Source: Saxidomus purpurata
Lineage: Eukaryota; Mollusca; Bivalvia; Venerida; Veneridae
Length of the DNA stretch: 64,000 bases
Assembly: GCA_022818135.1 (NCBI GenBank)
Contig: JAFMSR010000001.1
Coordinates: 38,930,858-38,994,857 of the forward strand
Direction: 5' to 3'
Position numbers and translations under genes: made by a program. Positions 37,535 through 50,100 of this stretch are shown piece by piece; the first letter of the stretch is position 1, and every line of letters begins with the position of its first letter. A model generated the notes under the pieces. It saw only the letters and a program-made list of their open reading frames with translations, did not search any database and was not told the DNA's origin.

Positions 37535-38227
37535 ACAAAGCAAACACACGAGGACAAAACGAACAATTAAAGGAACACAGTGGGGCACCGCCTTGGAACG
37601 GTCAGTGGCAAAAACACCACAAGCCAAATTAAATTTGTAAAATCGAAAATATACCAATGGCACAAACCTTATTGTTAAAAAAATAGCTTCCTTTCCGATG
37701 AGCGCTTTTAAAAAATGTGTGTAAATGCCATATACAGTCTAGATTTATCAGTTACATCTCATCGGAACTTCGATATTCATTTAATTCTATTGGTGGTTAT
37801 ATATACCTTTCGTAATATGTTCAAACATGTAATAAATTGTAGTATAAATGAAATCGAAGTTCGTAGGAAGGTAAACAACCTCTTGTGAAACCACATTGTA
37901 TTGAATTGGTATCATAGAGTGTCGTCTATGTACAGAATGATTTTTCCTTTACTGTAACGTCGATGAAATCACAATGAAATGCTTACTTACTGGTGATGAA
38001 GACCATTTTAAGTCAAAATACGTCGTATTCAGTAGCTGCTTTAACCATTGACCTGTCAATATATATTTTTTACTTAGAAATTTTGAAGATATGCACGAAC
38101 AGGCCATGAAGAAGTTATGAAAGTTACATTTGATAATTACCTTGCAAAATTAGTTTTCGACAGGTATGCTTCTGCTGAAAAAGATCACATAGGAAAGAAT
38201 TCCCTTTTCAATGCTTTTACCTGTGTT

Positions 38228-38428
38228 AGCTTATAGTTTATACTTATTCATTTTAGCTCGGATACGAAGAAAGCTTGCAGCTTATCGAGTCACTCTGTAG
38301 TCCGCTTCCTGGAAAAAACAGTACTGGTGTCATATGAGGAGGTACGGTCGTGACCCTGGTAGGGCTCGAACCCGCAACCTCCGGGATGAGCGACCGACAC
38401 CTTTACCTCTACACTACAGCTCCCCTTA
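38228..38428 (-). mobile_element. tRNA-derived SINE with 12-bp target-site duplication
   Basis: On the minus strand the head reads GGGGAGCTGTAGTGTAGAGG (A-box-like) and GGTTGCGGGTTCGAGCCC (B box), a pol III promoter of tRNA type. A ~120-bp body follows, ending in ATGAATAAG-type sequence. Perfect 12-bp direct repeats TTTACCTGTGTT flank it at 38,216-38,227 and 38,429-38,440. It does not fold as a functional tRNA and has no intact acceptor stem. The body resembles mollusc SINE families, by memory only. Confidence 0.9.
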
Positions 38429-38440
38429 TTTACCTGTGTT

Positions 38441-38982
38441 GAATGCTACTATGTTTTGAAGCATGGTAAAGACACTTTTCTATGAACGTCTGCTTCCCGA
38501 AGTTATAAATGAAAGTCTTATGACCCAGCTAAAATAGTGAAAAAGAACACTATCTAGAATAAAACTCGGGATGTAGTGGTTTTGGTCATTCCTTACCAGA
38601 ATAGTATTATTATAATTCTAGTTTTTTAACTTTTCAGAATGTATTTAAAATATTGAAACAAAAGGGCAATTGGTCCTATAACGTTCAAAAAAGGAACATC
38701 GAACCTATGAGTATACATGTATGACTAAAGTAACGTAAACAGATCTATAAAAGCTCTGAGCATGACAGACAATACATTGTATCCTCTTGCTTTCCAGTTA
38801 TGCCTGTTTTTTTCATGACTGTCTCAGTGATGTATGTGCATTAAGAACATCAAGTAAAACATACACATTGTGACTGTACCAGTCTGACAGCTCATACAGA
38901 TTTGTATGTTCAGCTTGATTAAATTTTGATGTAAAGGCATTTTTTTATTCAGATCTTATTCTATGCAAATAATCATCGGTCT
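38441..38982. other. Unassigned non-coding stretch
   Basis: AT-rich; no coding, repeat or structural signal recognised. Confidence 0.4.
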
Positions 38983-38991
38983 CTGTGGTTC

Positions 38992-39807
38992 GGGAACTAG
39001 TCAAGATGTACCCAAACCAAGATGTACCCCCTTATTTTGGTCAAGATGTACCCACATGATAGTCAAGATGTACCCACATGGAAGTCAAGATGTACCCACA
39101 TGGAAGTTAAGATGTACTTATGTTTTATTTATGTGTTTAACAGAATTGAATGATGATAATTTTTGTAAATTGATAATGAGAAAAGAAAAGGCAATTTGTC
39201 AAATATTAGATCATAGATGTTTGATACTGAGTATTACACTCTAAATTGTTTTTAGAAACAGATATTTGTCATGTAAGAGACATTAAAATGAATGAAAGTG
39301 GCTCCATATATAATTAAATCATAATTAAGGTGGCAAACTCAATTAAAGGACAGCAAACAGCTAATTTTATCAGTAGCTGTTATTGCAGTTTTTATTTGCA
39401 TCACACCTAAGTAAGTGATAGTTGTTTAGATAAGAGTTCATTACTTTAAGTATAATTTAATACTATTTTATATATAAACAACATTTAATATTCTTGTCTT
39501 ATTTTGGTTAAATATAGTGTTGCTCACTTGGAATTTGATATGAATTACATTGTATTGTAACTTTATTAATACCAAAGGTATGTCACTGATTTAATTCTAC
39601 TCATGTTAACCAGCAAAAGTATTAAAACTTATTATCTACTCACTTTATATTACCTTCAAACTCTTTATTATTTAACAAAATTATCAATGAACACTAATTT
39701 AACATCAAGTAAAACATTTTTATAATTGGGTACATCTTGACTTTCATGTGGGTACATCTTGACTTCTGTTGGGTACATCATGGTATGGGTACATCTTGAC
39801 TATAATC
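38992..39807. mobile_element. Foldback-like element with inverted tandem ends
   Basis: The left end carries about six tandem copies of a ~19-bp unit GTCAAGATGTACCCACAT (39,000-39,118). The right end carries four copies in the opposite orientation (39,727-39,803). The interior is AT-rich and non-coding. A perfect 9-bp direct repeat CTGTGGTTC lies just outside both ends (38,983-38,991 and 39,808-39,816) and is the likely target duplication. Tandem repeats arranged as inverted ends plus a 9-bp duplication suggest a foldback or Mutator-type element. Confidence 0.7.
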
Positions 39808-39816
39808 CTGTGGTTC

Positions 39817-40286
39817 TATCCCGGATATCTAAATATGCACAGAATGAAGTTTTGTTTTTGTTAAATATCAACTGCCAGTTTCGCAAAGCGAAACATACCA
39901 GTACCCGTATAAAATCATTTTGTCTGTATTTTGCTGCGGCCACTGAGACTTAATTTCGCCAACAAACGTTGATGAAATAAAAGTACGAGCTGACTTGGGT
40001 GCGAACGTCCTGTTTCTTTCTCATTTGAAGTTCTTCCAATATCTTCAAATTATGTTATTATCTTGAAAAATTATGCACTCATCAACTGTTCATTCGTATT
40101 ATTGTTATCGGCAATAAATGTCCACTTATTCTTTCAATTTTACACATTATTTATCTCAGAAATTCCAGACTCAAGCGTCTCCCAGTATTTGGGTCATCAT
40201 TGTTTACAATGGGGAATCACAACAACAGTATCGAAAAGATTTAAAGAGCAGAAAGAATATTGACACATAAAGTTATCAGTCAACAT
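39817..40286. other. Unassigned non-coding stretch
   Basis: No exon was recognised. It includes whatever follows the donor of the Harbinger first exon at 40,287; no further transposase exon is visible here. Confidence 0.4.
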
Positions 40287-40725
40287 TGGATTGTAAGATT
40301 ACAAACCTGTATATGTGGAGGTATAACATGACCACCTCTATTGGTTGGTAATTGAATATCATCCTTACAATGATTTATGATGTCTAAAATTACATCCCTG
40401 CAGAACCGGTATCTTGCAATCAAATCGCGATCACTTAGCGTGTAAAGAGCTTGTGTCCTGTCTCGAAATACACGTTCTCTACGGAAAATTCGTCTTCTTC
40501 TCTCGTTAAAAAACGCTACTAACGCAGCCATATTGTGGTAAGTGTCCCACAATGCAATTAACTTAGGCCAAAATTTGCACTTAGGACAGCCTATCACCGC
40601 TCCTAGAGTTAGGATCGTTTTCGTACTTAAGGACATTCCTAGGAACTTTGATGAAACGCACATATGAAAATTATTTGAACTTAAGATCAAATTTTGACCT
40701 AGGATCTTTGATGAAACGCAACCCA
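40287..40725 (-). mobile_element. PIF/Harbinger 5' fragment: terminal repeat plus first transposase exon
   Basis: A terminal-repeat-like end GGGTTGCGTTTCATCAAAGA starts at 40,725 on the minus strand, and a second similar copy (GCGTTTCATCAAAG, then TTCCTAGGA) lies at about 40,664-40,638. The ATG at 40,531 opens MAALVAFFNERRRRIFRRER, followed by RDRTQALYTLSDRDLIARYR and ILDIINHCKDDIQLPTNRGG, the N-terminal region of HARBI1-like proteins. The exon ends HIQ|GTTTGT at 40,286. No catalytic exon follows before 39,800, so this is a fragment. It encodes exactly the part missing from the transposase at 54,846-57,567. Confidence 0.7.
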
Positions 40726-43700
40726 GAAAAGAAAATAATAATACCTGAAAAGAAAATAAGAATCTGTCACATGACATAATATTGATATTCATGTATATTT
40801 CAGTAAATATAAAGCTAATCGTCTTAAGTCTTGGATAGTCAATGTAGTTTCCGATGGGAGCTAATTTGTTCTGACAATTAGTCTGACTGACTTGATATCT
40901 ATTTGAGTATTCTTTGACGGCAATTAACCGATAATCTTGTATAGAAAAATGTCCTTTGCCAAACAGCTGAAACATTAATAGCAACACACAAAGACATTTT
41001 AAAGATCTGTGAAAATTAACAGAACATAATTATTGTTTTATGCTGGAAGAAATACTATTTTTCGTGTGTTTTGTCTACAGTGTTTAACTGTTCTAAAATA
41101 CATTTATTGTGTTGTAACCGTTTTAGTTGTATTTTTATCGTTAATATTAGATTTTTGACCTATATAGTTGTTGGTATGTTTTGACTTTTCTTTCAGAAAG
41201 TGTTAGAAAATTATTCGGATCGAGATTGAAATGTGACCTTAAGCCAGACAGACTAAGCAAAACTAGATGCAAATTATTTCACATGTTTTCGGATAGAACC
41301 ATAATATAAAAGAATATATTTAACCATGTATCTTTACAACCACAATTGTCGTTTTTGTAATTTTCGTATTTTTGCCGCTATAATAATAGAGTAAGTAAAG
41401 GATGAATTGTACATTGTTCAGGTAATGCAAATGGTCAAATGCTTTCACTGGAACGTCAGGTTGGACTTTAAAAACGTGTTTGTAATACTATAGATACATC
41501 TCTCATAACTTTTCGAGGTAGATGCAGGGATTTCAATCGCTACAGTTTGGCGATAGCGCTGAATTATCAAAATAAAAACTATAACCAGATTATCAGCTAC
41601 CTGTAGTCAAGAATGTTAGTGCGTCCTTTGAAAGAGTTTCAGCTATTCTGCAGGTACTCGTACACGCAATGTTTCATCACTAAGCATCAGTATGATACAT
41701 ATTTTCTATTGTTATTCCTTGTGTGTGAAGCATGCTTTCGTTAAACAATCAAAATAAAAACTACTCGGTTGACCTAATTTCAAGAAAACTCGATTGTTAT
41801 TCGAAACATTATGATACTGATGTTATCACTGGCTATAAATATGGCTTATGATATCTATCTGTATATGTGTCACATCGTACATCTATGTATTCTACTGAAA
41901 GCGACTTCTATTTTTGCTTACAGTACCTTAACAATGTCTGCTTACAAATATTTGAATAATTTGACTCTTTTCAGCAAAATGCGCGAATACTTTTAGATGT
42001 CAATGATAGATTGCAAACACAACTGTTATTTATGCCGTTAGTTACTGGTTCATTCTACGTCTTACTTTCGTTGGTTAAAAATGTTTTTAGGGGTGGTAGT
42101 GGGGGCATTTACGAATGAATATTTAATTGCTTTTAAATAAATAGCTTAATTGCGTTTTGTATTACAATATGGTTGTAAGCATTTGAAACCTTACAAATAG
42201 CTGGTAAAAGATCACTGAAAGAGTATTCAAACGTCTCAGTCTCCGAACACCATTTCCATTGATTTTTAAATTTTGAATTGATTAAATTGCCGAAGTCTCT
42301 TGGGACTTGCAGTATGTGAAACAAACACTACTTATATAGTTTAGCAACATCACCATAGTTTTATACACCTCGTAAATGTACATGTGATTTGTCATTTGCT
42401 TTTGGAAGAACTTTATCATTAAGAACTTAACAACTTGAATAAGAAGATTGATAATGCATGGACACGTGGCACAGACCTGACATCACTTACCGTTGCGAAA
42501 AAAGAACATGGACGTTAACGCCATAAAATGTGCCTTCAACTTAAACTATATTGAAACGCAATGTTCTGATATATGTATTTATTATGTTCTTACACACGTA
42601 TCTTTAATTTTGATAGTTTAGTTTCTACTAATTTATTTATTCTTGATTGCGAAACAAATTCTTAGAACTTATATTAATCGCTCTCGAGACTCATTCGAGT
42701 TAATTTTGATAACTGGATAAGGCTTACCAGGCTGATTGAGGCAGGGTTGGTGTAGGAGGATTGTCCCATCACGACGGAAAAAAATGAATTGTGTCTATGA
42801 AATAGTGCTATTTCCAGCATATTTTACAAGGCTTGCAAGTGTCAAACTAACAGGCAGCTTTCGATTCTACTAATCAGGGTTTGTTTATGTTTTGCACAAG
42901 TAATCAACTGTTTAGTATATAACAACTGACAAAGGATTTTTGTTTAGAATAAGGCCCTTTATACTCGTAGCGCTTTTTACATATTCTATGCAGAAACTTT
43001 TCTGAAAGAAGTATAGGTGATATAATGTAAATTACGAGAGTTAAGTTCTTTATGACAGTAACTCACGAAAAGTAAGAAAAAGATGCTTCCCTCGATGATG
43101 AAGCCTCAATGGGGTCACCATTCTTACATATTCTATAAAATACCTAAGTTTTCTGAAACTAGAAGTGTTGATTTAATTTTACTTACACAAACGTTCTTTA
43201 TGACTGTTACATTCAGAAGAAATGTCCTTTCAGAAATGAAACCTCAACAGTGTTGTTCAATTTTACAAACAAAACAGTATAGAATTATGCAAAGTTACGT
43301 AAAATGGTTTCCTGAATTGCCATTTACAACGAATCCTCATTTGCTTACAGCAGTTGAAACTGTCATTTAATTCAATGCTTTCCACTGCTGAATAAGTTTG
43401 ATACATGATCTTTCTTTTATTACCATATGATATTTCATGCCAAAAATTGTCTGTAGCTTCTATGTGTTCAGTTTCTAAATTGAATTCAATCAGGATGCGA
43501 AATATATCACAATGTTTGTACTTCGTCATCTTTTTCAAAATGGTCTGCTATTTAAAATAAGTTTTCGAGAGAAGCCACTGAATAGATTGAATATGTGTGT
43601 TCGGGTTTACATGTAGCTCTCAGTAGCGTAAGAATATACATTTTCCCCCTTTTTTCTTGATGAAGTATAATATGTCTCTTTGACTGAATGAAGAATGTGT

Positions 43701-43984
43701 TAGTGGAACAGAAACATTGTACACTTTTTCTCAGACTGTAGCTAAAGTAACATGTTTAAGTCTTTTATGTACATAACTTAACAGTTTAATCAGTGCATAC
43801 CTTTGTGCTATTACATTGACAATGTACTTAACACCAGATGTGTTAAATATGCGTAGATTTTACTAAAAACAATAGGTTAAATACCCATTTCCTTCATTCT
43901 CATTCGTCATTTTATTTTCCTTGTTGCAAAGATAAGAGAAATTCTTAACTATAGTGCTGTTAGAATAGCTAACATTCCATATTC
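40726..43984. other. Long non-coding stretch
   Basis: AT-rich, with no convincing exon, terminal repeat or RNA gene. The 95-codon frame at 43,083-43,370 has low-complexity residues and a weak internal repeat ('ttctttatgac(a/t)gt(a/t)ac') and is not supported as a gene. Confidence 0.45.
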
Positions 43985-44840
43985 AAAGCAAATTAATAAT
44001 ATTATACATTTTAAGTTCTGGATGTTTAAGCTTTATCCTTTTACGGGAAACCGAAAGTGATTCAGTTTTATTTAGGTTAAAGTCTATAAGCCAGGAAGCA
44101 GCCAAAGAATGTATGACTTCCAAGTCATTATTAAGTATATATGCGGCTGTTTCTGGTTGGTTGACTATTAAATATAGACTTGTGTCATCAGCGAATAGCC
44201 TTACGTTTGAATTTATTTTGGTAACGATATCGTTAACGTATATTAAGAATAGGAGGGGATCGAGTATCGAATCTTGAGGGACACCGGCTGAAATTGAACG
44301 CCATTGGAGGATGCCAAACACGGCAAAAGTCTTTGGAGATGTCGCAGAAGACTATTCTGGCTTCTTTCCCTTCATCGAGAGCCTTGCAAATGTCATTATA
44401 AATGTAGAGAAGTTTGTTAGTTGTAGATTCACATTTTAGAAAACCTGATTTACAGGAAGATAGTATCTTATTTTCTATTATAAAATTATAGCTATACTTG
44501 TGAATACAACGATCCATTAACTTTCCAATACAGCTGACTAATAAGATTGGTCGGTAGTAACCAGGATTTGAAGTGTCGGCTTTTTTGAAAAACGGGTGTT
44601 ACATGCGCTGTCTTCCAGTGTGATGGGAAATAAGAACAAAACAAGTCTTGAATAGGGTGGAAGATGGTATTGAAAGTTCATTTGAAGTTTCCTTCAGTAA
44701 GCGATGGACTTATGCAATCTGGTCCGGAATATTTAGAAGGGTTAATATTAGAAATAGCAGCTTTAACATCTTGTGGTGATCAGTATGACGAAAACGTACA
44801 TAGTGAAATAAACAATCAAAATCTTGGGATGCATTTAAAA
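43985..44840 (-). mobile_element. Second non-LTR retrotransposon fragment (reverse transcriptase)
   Basis: The minus-strand RT is readable in pieces. AAISNINPSKYSGPDCISPS starts near 44,780, followed by FPSHWKTAHVTPVF, then a frameshift near 44,585 and NPGYYRPILLVSCIGKLMDR. Next come KSGFLKCESTTNKLLYIYND and VFCDISKDFCRVWH, then a deletion, then SAGVPQDSILDPLLFLIYVN and RLFADDTSLYL with the catalytic FADD at 44,195-44,184. It stops at 43,983. The region between RVWH and SAGVPQ is shortened and the frame changes, so no active enzyme is encoded. The sequence is related to, but clearly different from, the LINE at 10.8-12.6 kb. Confidence 0.88.
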
Positions 44841-47116
44841 TTTATTTGCCAGAGAAAACACAGAAGACAGTTTAAGCTGACGTCGATATCTTAGCTGAAT
44901 TTGAAAATTAGTCCATGAATCTGAAATTGTAACCATGTATTATGTTAGTGTATAACCAATACAATGTCAATAATTAATGAATCAAACAGTTAATTAAAAG
45001 TAAATACCTTAACTTAAATCCGTATTTAACTTTACAGGTTTGACGAAGAGACTTACTTTGAAGAAATAAAACATCCCTTAAACTATACAACAACACCAAA
45101 AAGTAATAGTTTTATCCTCCTTGGTAATGATTAAAAGAAATCATACAAATAAGTCTGTTCTTTTACCTTTTATTTAAAACGAAATCTCAATCCTATTTCT
45201 TTCAGGGGGAATCTGCAAAGAAATACTTCTTTAGTACATACTTAAAATATACTGCATGTTAATGTTAATAATTATTAAAAGGGTTTTATAAGCAATATAT
45301 TAGAACGTAAACGGTTGTTATAATGATTACCTGGCTCATTTTCTGAAAAATTATCATAATAATACAACCATCCAAGTTTTCGTGAATTTGTACTATGTTT
45401 CGACGAAATCAGTCCGTATGTTTATGTTGTACTCACCTTGAGCAATAGAATAAAGAAATAATTTACCTGCCAGTGCTTTATCGAAATTGAAGCATTATTC
45501 TTTTTTATACAAACATAGTTCAAGTTTAATCATCTAATATTGAAAAAAAGTATGCAGAATACATCAGAATCAGACTCGTTATGATGCATGCTAGGATTAA
45601 CTGTCAGTTTGTGTATTAAATAGTACCAGTACTGTATCTGTTAGACCAACGTGACAAAACTGACCGAGCTTGATTGCAATTTTAGACATTAGCTATGCAT
45701 ACTGTTACGGACGGCATTTTGTAAAAGATATCATATCTATTTTTCATGATTAAATGTAAGCACATTGCCCATATTGGATTTGTTTAGACTACTGTAGCAA
45801 ATTTTAGAATCTGAATAGTTTTGAAAAAATTGCTTACTTCCTGTTTTCCCTAAATGTAGGGATCTTGTGAGATCTACGATTTTCGACTGAGTCGCAAAAC
45901 AAAATCTTATTCTAAATACCAAAAGACAATTCTTTGTATGAACATCAACCCAAGATATAAGAGTTGTTTGTTCCTAGTAAGCACGATGCAAAACAGAATC
46001 CAAAATAAGACAATTTGACACGTTCCTTTCCATACAGTTTAATTAGCCGACGAATAAGCTCTTCCGGCTTGAAATAAACATCAGCACAGGTAAATTTATA
46101 TCTTGAACACTTGGCAAAAATATGTTACTTACCAGGCTGAATAAATCCAGGGATAAGCTTCAAGCTATTTTATGACTAAAAGTTTATAATAGCAGTGTAT
46201 CTAAAATGATAACAGAAGTAAACTGCATGGCAAACCCTAGAATATTAGTGCTGTTACCTTCTTTTATAAAATCCGAAACAACCTGTGTAGACCACTACCA
46301 TATTAAAGATACTAAAAACCTGAACTACTGAATATCCGTCCTTAGAACACGGTACGGTATGATGTAAATTATTATTTCAAAAGGAGTACAATGTATTCGT
46401 CTGTATAAAATTATTCCCAGTGTTTCGAAACTCGATATAGATATTACTTCAGTCAGGCCTATGATGCTATTTAACACTATTTTCAGATATTTTTCTATAC
46501 ATATAGTCTAGCCCCAGCTTAAACATCTTTGCTTAGCGATCTGATTATTTCAATAAATTCTAAGTCTAAGCAGTGTATGTTCACTGATGCTCTTGTAGTT
46601 CTTGTAAAGTGTGTCTGTGTAAGTCTAATAGTTGTATCTAAACATTCTCTTTTGAACAGTTGTTCCCTTACAACGCGCCCGTTAGTCATATTAGGCAACA
46701 CTTGTTGGCAGTAAAACGCAGATGTAGATGTGTCTGCTTTTTAACGGTTATGAAATGGATGATATACTTGGTTTGTTAGTTGTATCATGACTAGGCCTAA
46801 GATACAGCAACATGACAGAGATGAAACAGAGTCTTTTTTACTATCCATGTCAAATTTCAGTTGGGTATAATTTAAGTTCTTATCTTTCGATAAGAGAAAT
46901 AACTTAGCATAATTATGTACATCTTTTCAGCATTGTTCTTGACCATAACATAATATGGAAATCTTGAAGGGTAACTTTAAAGGAAAACTTAAAGATAAGT
47001 TTTGACCCTATTTGGAAAAATTCGATAAAAACAAATTGTCACCTTTGACTTCATACACTTAAGTTCAGCTGAAACACATGCTATATTAACTCAAACATAT
47101 CAATCTTAAGTAAGCC
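44841..47116. other. Non-coding stretch downstream of the lectin gene
   Basis: No exon, repeat array or mobile element recognised; AT-rich. Part may be 3' UTR of the lectin gene on the minus strand. Confidence 0.4.
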
Positions 47117-50100
47117 CTACGTGTAAAACTTCATACATATACCTGAATACACTTCAATCTCACACAAATGAAGTTGTTCTCCTTCCGGTATCTGTTGTGA
47201 AAATTTTACGTATCTTCCTGCTGTATTTGCTGGCATGGCTATATTGTCGATAGAACCCAGCTGGTCAACGAATGCAGCTTCGGACAAATCATCCAAACAA
47301 TTACCAACCAAAATTTTAATTTGTCTTGCTCTATCAGCTGCAATACAAAAATAGATTAAGCTTTAATTCATTTGTGCGGAAACTATTTTATTAGCAATAT
47401 GTATATTAGTGTAGAAAAAGTGTATGATAAAACATTGTAAAAGAAATACCATAACCTTGTACATTTACATATGGATTTGACAATAACGATAACATGAGCT
47501 TCACCGTCTACGCGAATTCGAGTGATGTTGTACCAGATGTTAAAGATCAACAACGTTCATTGTAACGTATAAGATACAGTAATGTCCGAGGAGAGCGTGT
47601 AAGCCACGTATTACATGTATTTACTAGTGTTGAACTACAATATATTTCTATATTTACTTTACTGAGAAATACACTTAACAGGAAACGTTGATATGACTTC
47701 CATTTACAATCGCTGTAAACGGTTATAACATAATCTGTAAACATCGTTACAATCATACGAACAACTAGTCATGGGACATGTTTTCAGACCACTGCTTGTA
47801 AATGGATGTAAATGGGAACACCTCTTGACCTTTTCCTTATTGTTTTAGACGGTAACGGTCAAACGATTGATTATCCAACGTGTTTTTCTAAATGCTTTAT
47901 ATTCTTATTTTTATTTGAACATTTATTGAAATAACTGTATCCTAACTGCACATATAGATGTGTATTGTGCACATGATGCTTGCTTGTCAGCAGCAATAAT
48001 ACCCGTCAATCAATGACGTATTCTTCAATAATACACGTCAATCAATGACGTCATTCTCAATAATACCCGTCAATTAATGACGTATTCCTCCATAAATGGT
48101 TGTTGTTGAAATTTACGCCTTCTAATTTATGATGTATTCCTCCCTAACGTTTGTTTTAAAGTGACAATATACTCATCTTACTGCACATAGTGTATTTTTG
48201 GTGACAGTTTTACAAAAGCAATTTTCGGTTGCTGTGCATTTAAATGTGTTAAACTAGCGATAATGCCGCATTAGTATTTGAACTACTCTCCCAGTCAAAA
48301 TAGGAAAAGTTATATTTGGAAAGTTATTATTTCGTACTGGTAGCAGGAAGAGCTTGGTGTATTTGGTTAAAAGCTATTATTTCCACTAACCTTTTTACAC
48401 ACACTTTTTTCGGCTGGATGTTTTCTTGAAAAAAAATGTGCATAATTCCACTTTATGCAACTAACAACCATTAAGTAATATTGTGTGTCTTTGTTTTAAT
48501 TTCGGTCTAAGTGCAATTTTTGTACGTTTAAATACCTATAATACATCTAGAATTAAGCCTCTTAAAAATTGTCTTGGTAATACTTACCACAACAATCTCC
48601 ACGATTGTACACAACAATATTTGTTATAGTGTATGTTGCTTGCAGGTCTACGTACCACCAATTATCGGCCGAGGGTGCTGTATGGAAACACTCTTGATCC
48701 GGGTAGTAGATCTGTGATAAGGTGCCGTCTACAGCTTTCATAGATAAATCCGTGCCATGATAATTACTGGATATCGCTGTTGGTTTGTTGAGAGCGACGT
48801 TATAGCCTGGAAGTTAAATACAGTATATCAGTTGTTGTCATGTGACAGCTGTTTTAAATGATGCAATGGCAAGGACAAATAACTCTCGTAAGCCTAGTTT
48901 ACTAAATTTCTCAACAATGATTTAATTTTAATTGGCACAAATTCATTTCAACAGGAGTACATGCATATTTATGGATTTTATAACTGTTGTATTTCTATTA
49001 TTATCATTATTTTTGATATTGTTGTTATTCTTGTTTTACGCCAATTTCTACAGCTGCAGCAAATCGACAACGACGGAACGCAATGTCTGTGTATATAAAT
49101 GAAAGGACTGGTACGTTTACAGTAAATAGTCACTGATTTATGCCTTTAAATAGACAAATAGGACACATCTAAAATATCGCAACCTGTGTGACAGTTTTAT
49201 TTCTGTTGAATATCTTGAAAAACATTTTTCAACATTGACAAACGGCAGAAAAATAACCAAGCGCTACATCAGCAGGTAATAGATTGTTCGTTCGCGTCCG
49301 GAGGTGATCCTGAATAAACGGCCAAGGTTATAATTATTTGAATATTATTGTTTTATCACCAAGACTTTATCTATAGCCTAAGGGAGTTGTAAAAGTTTAC
49401 TTCTTATTTTTGTAGGTAAACGGGTAAATTATGCTTACTTTTGACAATTATATACCGAACGATAAAGAACATAATCTAGCACGTAAAATATCTCATTTAA
49501 TTCCAAAATCGTCTTTAAAAGAAGTATAAAACAAAACCAAATGTACAGGTTATAGTAATTTATTACAGGTCATTTTAAACTTTTACGTAATGTTCGGACT
49601 TATAACAATAAAAAAGTAATCGAGCATCGGAAGTATTCGAGTAGCAATACAGAAACTTTCGAGCGCAAGTAGAAAAAATAAAAAAATACAAACATGTTAA
49701 ACAAAACCTAAAAACAGAAAACTTGCTTCTTTCTTGATGTTTACATGTATATAGAATACATAATAAATCTGATAACGATTGTTTTCTTCTATCCGTTTGT
49801 GATTCTAACAATGTTATAGTTTTTGTACAAATTGAAGATAAACTGCCAAAAATTCAATAAAAATTGTCCCAATTTAGGCGTTGTACTATGTATTATATAG
49901 TAAATGATGGGTAGACAATTTAACTTAATAACATATTAAATTAACTATCAGAAAAAAATCATTTAAAGGGTGACATGTTATTGTGGGCCGCAGTAACGGC
50001 CCGCTATATTTAATACGGGGTTGGAAAATGTAAGTGAAGTAGTGTAAAGTTCTTTGAACAAAAAGTTTATGAAATGAATGAAAATCTCCTAGTAAGGTAC

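Noticed and set aside
37204..37663. Frames rich in His-Thr or Val-Cys
   Set aside because: They are translations of the (CA)n microsatellite.
38340..38428. tRNA gene on the minus strand
   Set aside because: A and B boxes are present, but it is joined to a body and flanked by a 12-bp target duplication, so it is a SINE.
43083..43370. 95-codon plus-strand frame
   Set aside because: No domain, no splice partners, weak internal duplication; likely chance in AT-rich DNA.
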